From assembly GCA_036571765.1 (NCBI GenBank), contig BROE01000023.1, positions 2,114,688 through 2,178,687 of the forward strand: a DNA stretch of 64,000 nucleotides, given 5' to 3'. Made by a program: the position numbers and the translations under genes. This DNA is from Plecoglossus altivelis (Eukaryota > Chordata > Actinopteri > Osmeriformes > Plecoglossidae). This document shows positions 63,039 to 64,000 of the stretch, one piece after another (within the stretch, counting starts at the first letter, position 1; every line of letters begins with the position of its first letter). The notes beneath the pieces are model-generated. The model did no database searches. It was not told the DNA's origin and worked only from the letters and a program-made list of their open reading frames with translations.

Positions 63039-63205
63039 CACACACACACACAACACACAACACACACATCACTACACACCCACACACACAACAAACACAC
63101 AAACACACAACCACCCTCACACATTCTCACAAACTCAACACAACACAACACACACGCACACACAACACACCAACCAACAACCTTCACGGAGCGACGACAA
63201 ACACC
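63039..63205. repeat. Degenerate (CA)n / AACACA repeat
   Basis: CA repeats broken by AAC, ACC and ATC triplets over about 160 bp; strongly G-poor, and the following 300 bp keeps a milder G deficit. Confidence 0.85.
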
Positions 63206-63625
63206 CACCAACCACATACAATCTAAATTACCCTTGTCACTACTGCCCGTGCGGATCTTATAAACAAGTGCACCCACCCTACCACCATATCCACCAAGAA
63301 CCAGATGATCGCCAAGAACCCAACCATGAAAAACAACACAATACATTGAAATTAAAAAATCAATTTTTATACAATAATCTCCCAGAAAGAACATGAACAC
63401 AGAACCGCTCCTTTAACCACCGACACACCACAACCTACACCACACAGTCACCAACACCGCAGCCCCAACACCTGGATTGACAAGGACCCCAGAAGACAGG
63501 ACAGGTGTATATCCTTGAAGGAGTGACGAATTATAGAGCATTCCTACACCAAAGACACAACACTGATTTATAGCTTTACAAATAAAATCCTAATCCTTGG
63601 GAAATAAGAGACACAAGAAAGGGCC

Positions 63626-63702
63626 AGAGAGAGAGAAAAGAGAGAGAGAGAGAGAGTGCAAAAGAGAGATGGAGCAAGAAACTGGGAGAGAGACAGAGAG
63701 AG
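63626..63702. repeat. (GA)n microsatellite, interrupted
   Basis: GA repeats with TGCAAA and GGAGCAAG interruptions. Confidence 0.9.
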
Positions 63703-64000
63703 CCAACAGCCTTTCTCAGAAAAACCTGAGGAATTAAATATGGTGTCAAACCAAAATAACCTGAAAGAGGCGATCCAACAGGACTTGAGCGGAGGCTGAC
63801 AGCACTGTCAGCCAGCTTGGTGAAGTATGGCCGAGGCAAGACAATTAAATAGCTATCTATTCCTTCTAATGGTCACATTTTGCGGAGAAATTACAAATTA
63901 GAGTTCAATACAGCTTCACTTTTTAATGGTTGGATGCATGCATTTCACTGTCGGTGTGGTACCAAACCTCACTGACAAATTACCCTGAACACAGCAGCAC

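Larger units (their letters stand above)
57065..64000. other. Right-hand flank, no gene supported
   Basis: About 7 kb of unique-looking sequence interrupted by simple repeats (listed separately). No splice-bounded conserved coding segment was found on either strand. Confidence 0.55.

Noticed and set aside
1..64000. CRISPR arrays, rRNA genes or viral insertions
   Set aside because: No regularly spaced direct repeats, rRNA-like segments or viral gene frames were recognised.

Overview
The window looks like genomic DNA from a ray-finned (probably teleost) fish. It holds one recognisable gene: the 5' (N-terminal) half of a full-length ABCA-type ABC transporter, read on the minus strand from an ATG at 45684 down to 757, where it runs off the left edge. 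I assembled 22 coding exons by hand. Each has GT-AG splice sites, and together (using one of two alternative exons at position 14) they form an unbroken frame of 3459 nt, or 1153 codons. The vertebrate assignment rests on exon lengths and phases like those of ABCA1/ABCA4/ABCA7. The fish assignment rests on divergence of the protein, abundant dinucleotide repeats and a fish-type palindromic MITE at 25084-25255.

The encoded half contains a short cytosolic N-terminus with a WKN motif, TM1, a large N-glycosylated extracellular domain (about residues 45-635), the remaining helices of TMD1 (about 640-850) and a complete first nucleotide-binding domain: Walker A 936-943, Q-loop 983, signature 1035-1040, Walker B 1055-1061 and the H-loop His at 1091/1092. 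TMD2 and NBD2 must lie beyond position 1. Motifs such as LRKRQK, RYIWGGFAYLQDM, QWSNIG and FYENQIT place it nearest ABCA4 within the ABCA1/4/7 clade. The extracellular domain is shortened and lacks the NWYEDNNYK block usual in that clade, so I do not claim orthology to a named gene.

The most interesting observation is a tandem duplication of coding exon 14. Two exons, 17087-17309 (14a) and 14778-15000 (14b), are each exactly 223 bp, have the same phases, and encode homologous but different versions of the same TM2 / coupling-loop / TM3 segment (32 of 74 residues identical, no gaps). Because 223 is not a multiple of three, using both or neither breaks the frame with an early stop, so only one-at-a-time use gives protein. 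This is the signature of mutually exclusive exons, which would switch membrane helices in a flippase-type transporter.

Layout from left to right: 1-756, part of intron 22 with a perfect 26-bp-arm hairpin; 757-45684, the gene, with introns from 189 bp to about 5 kb rich in microsatellites, several of them right beside splice sites (exons 1, 3, 9, 10, 22); 45685-45750, 5' UTR of the first coding exon; 45751-64000, about 18 kb with no convincing coding exon but with a candidate promoter and non-coding first exon near 51.07-51.29 kb, several simple repeats and two G-poor, AC-rich blocks. No tRNA, rRNA, CRISPR or bacterial feature was found.
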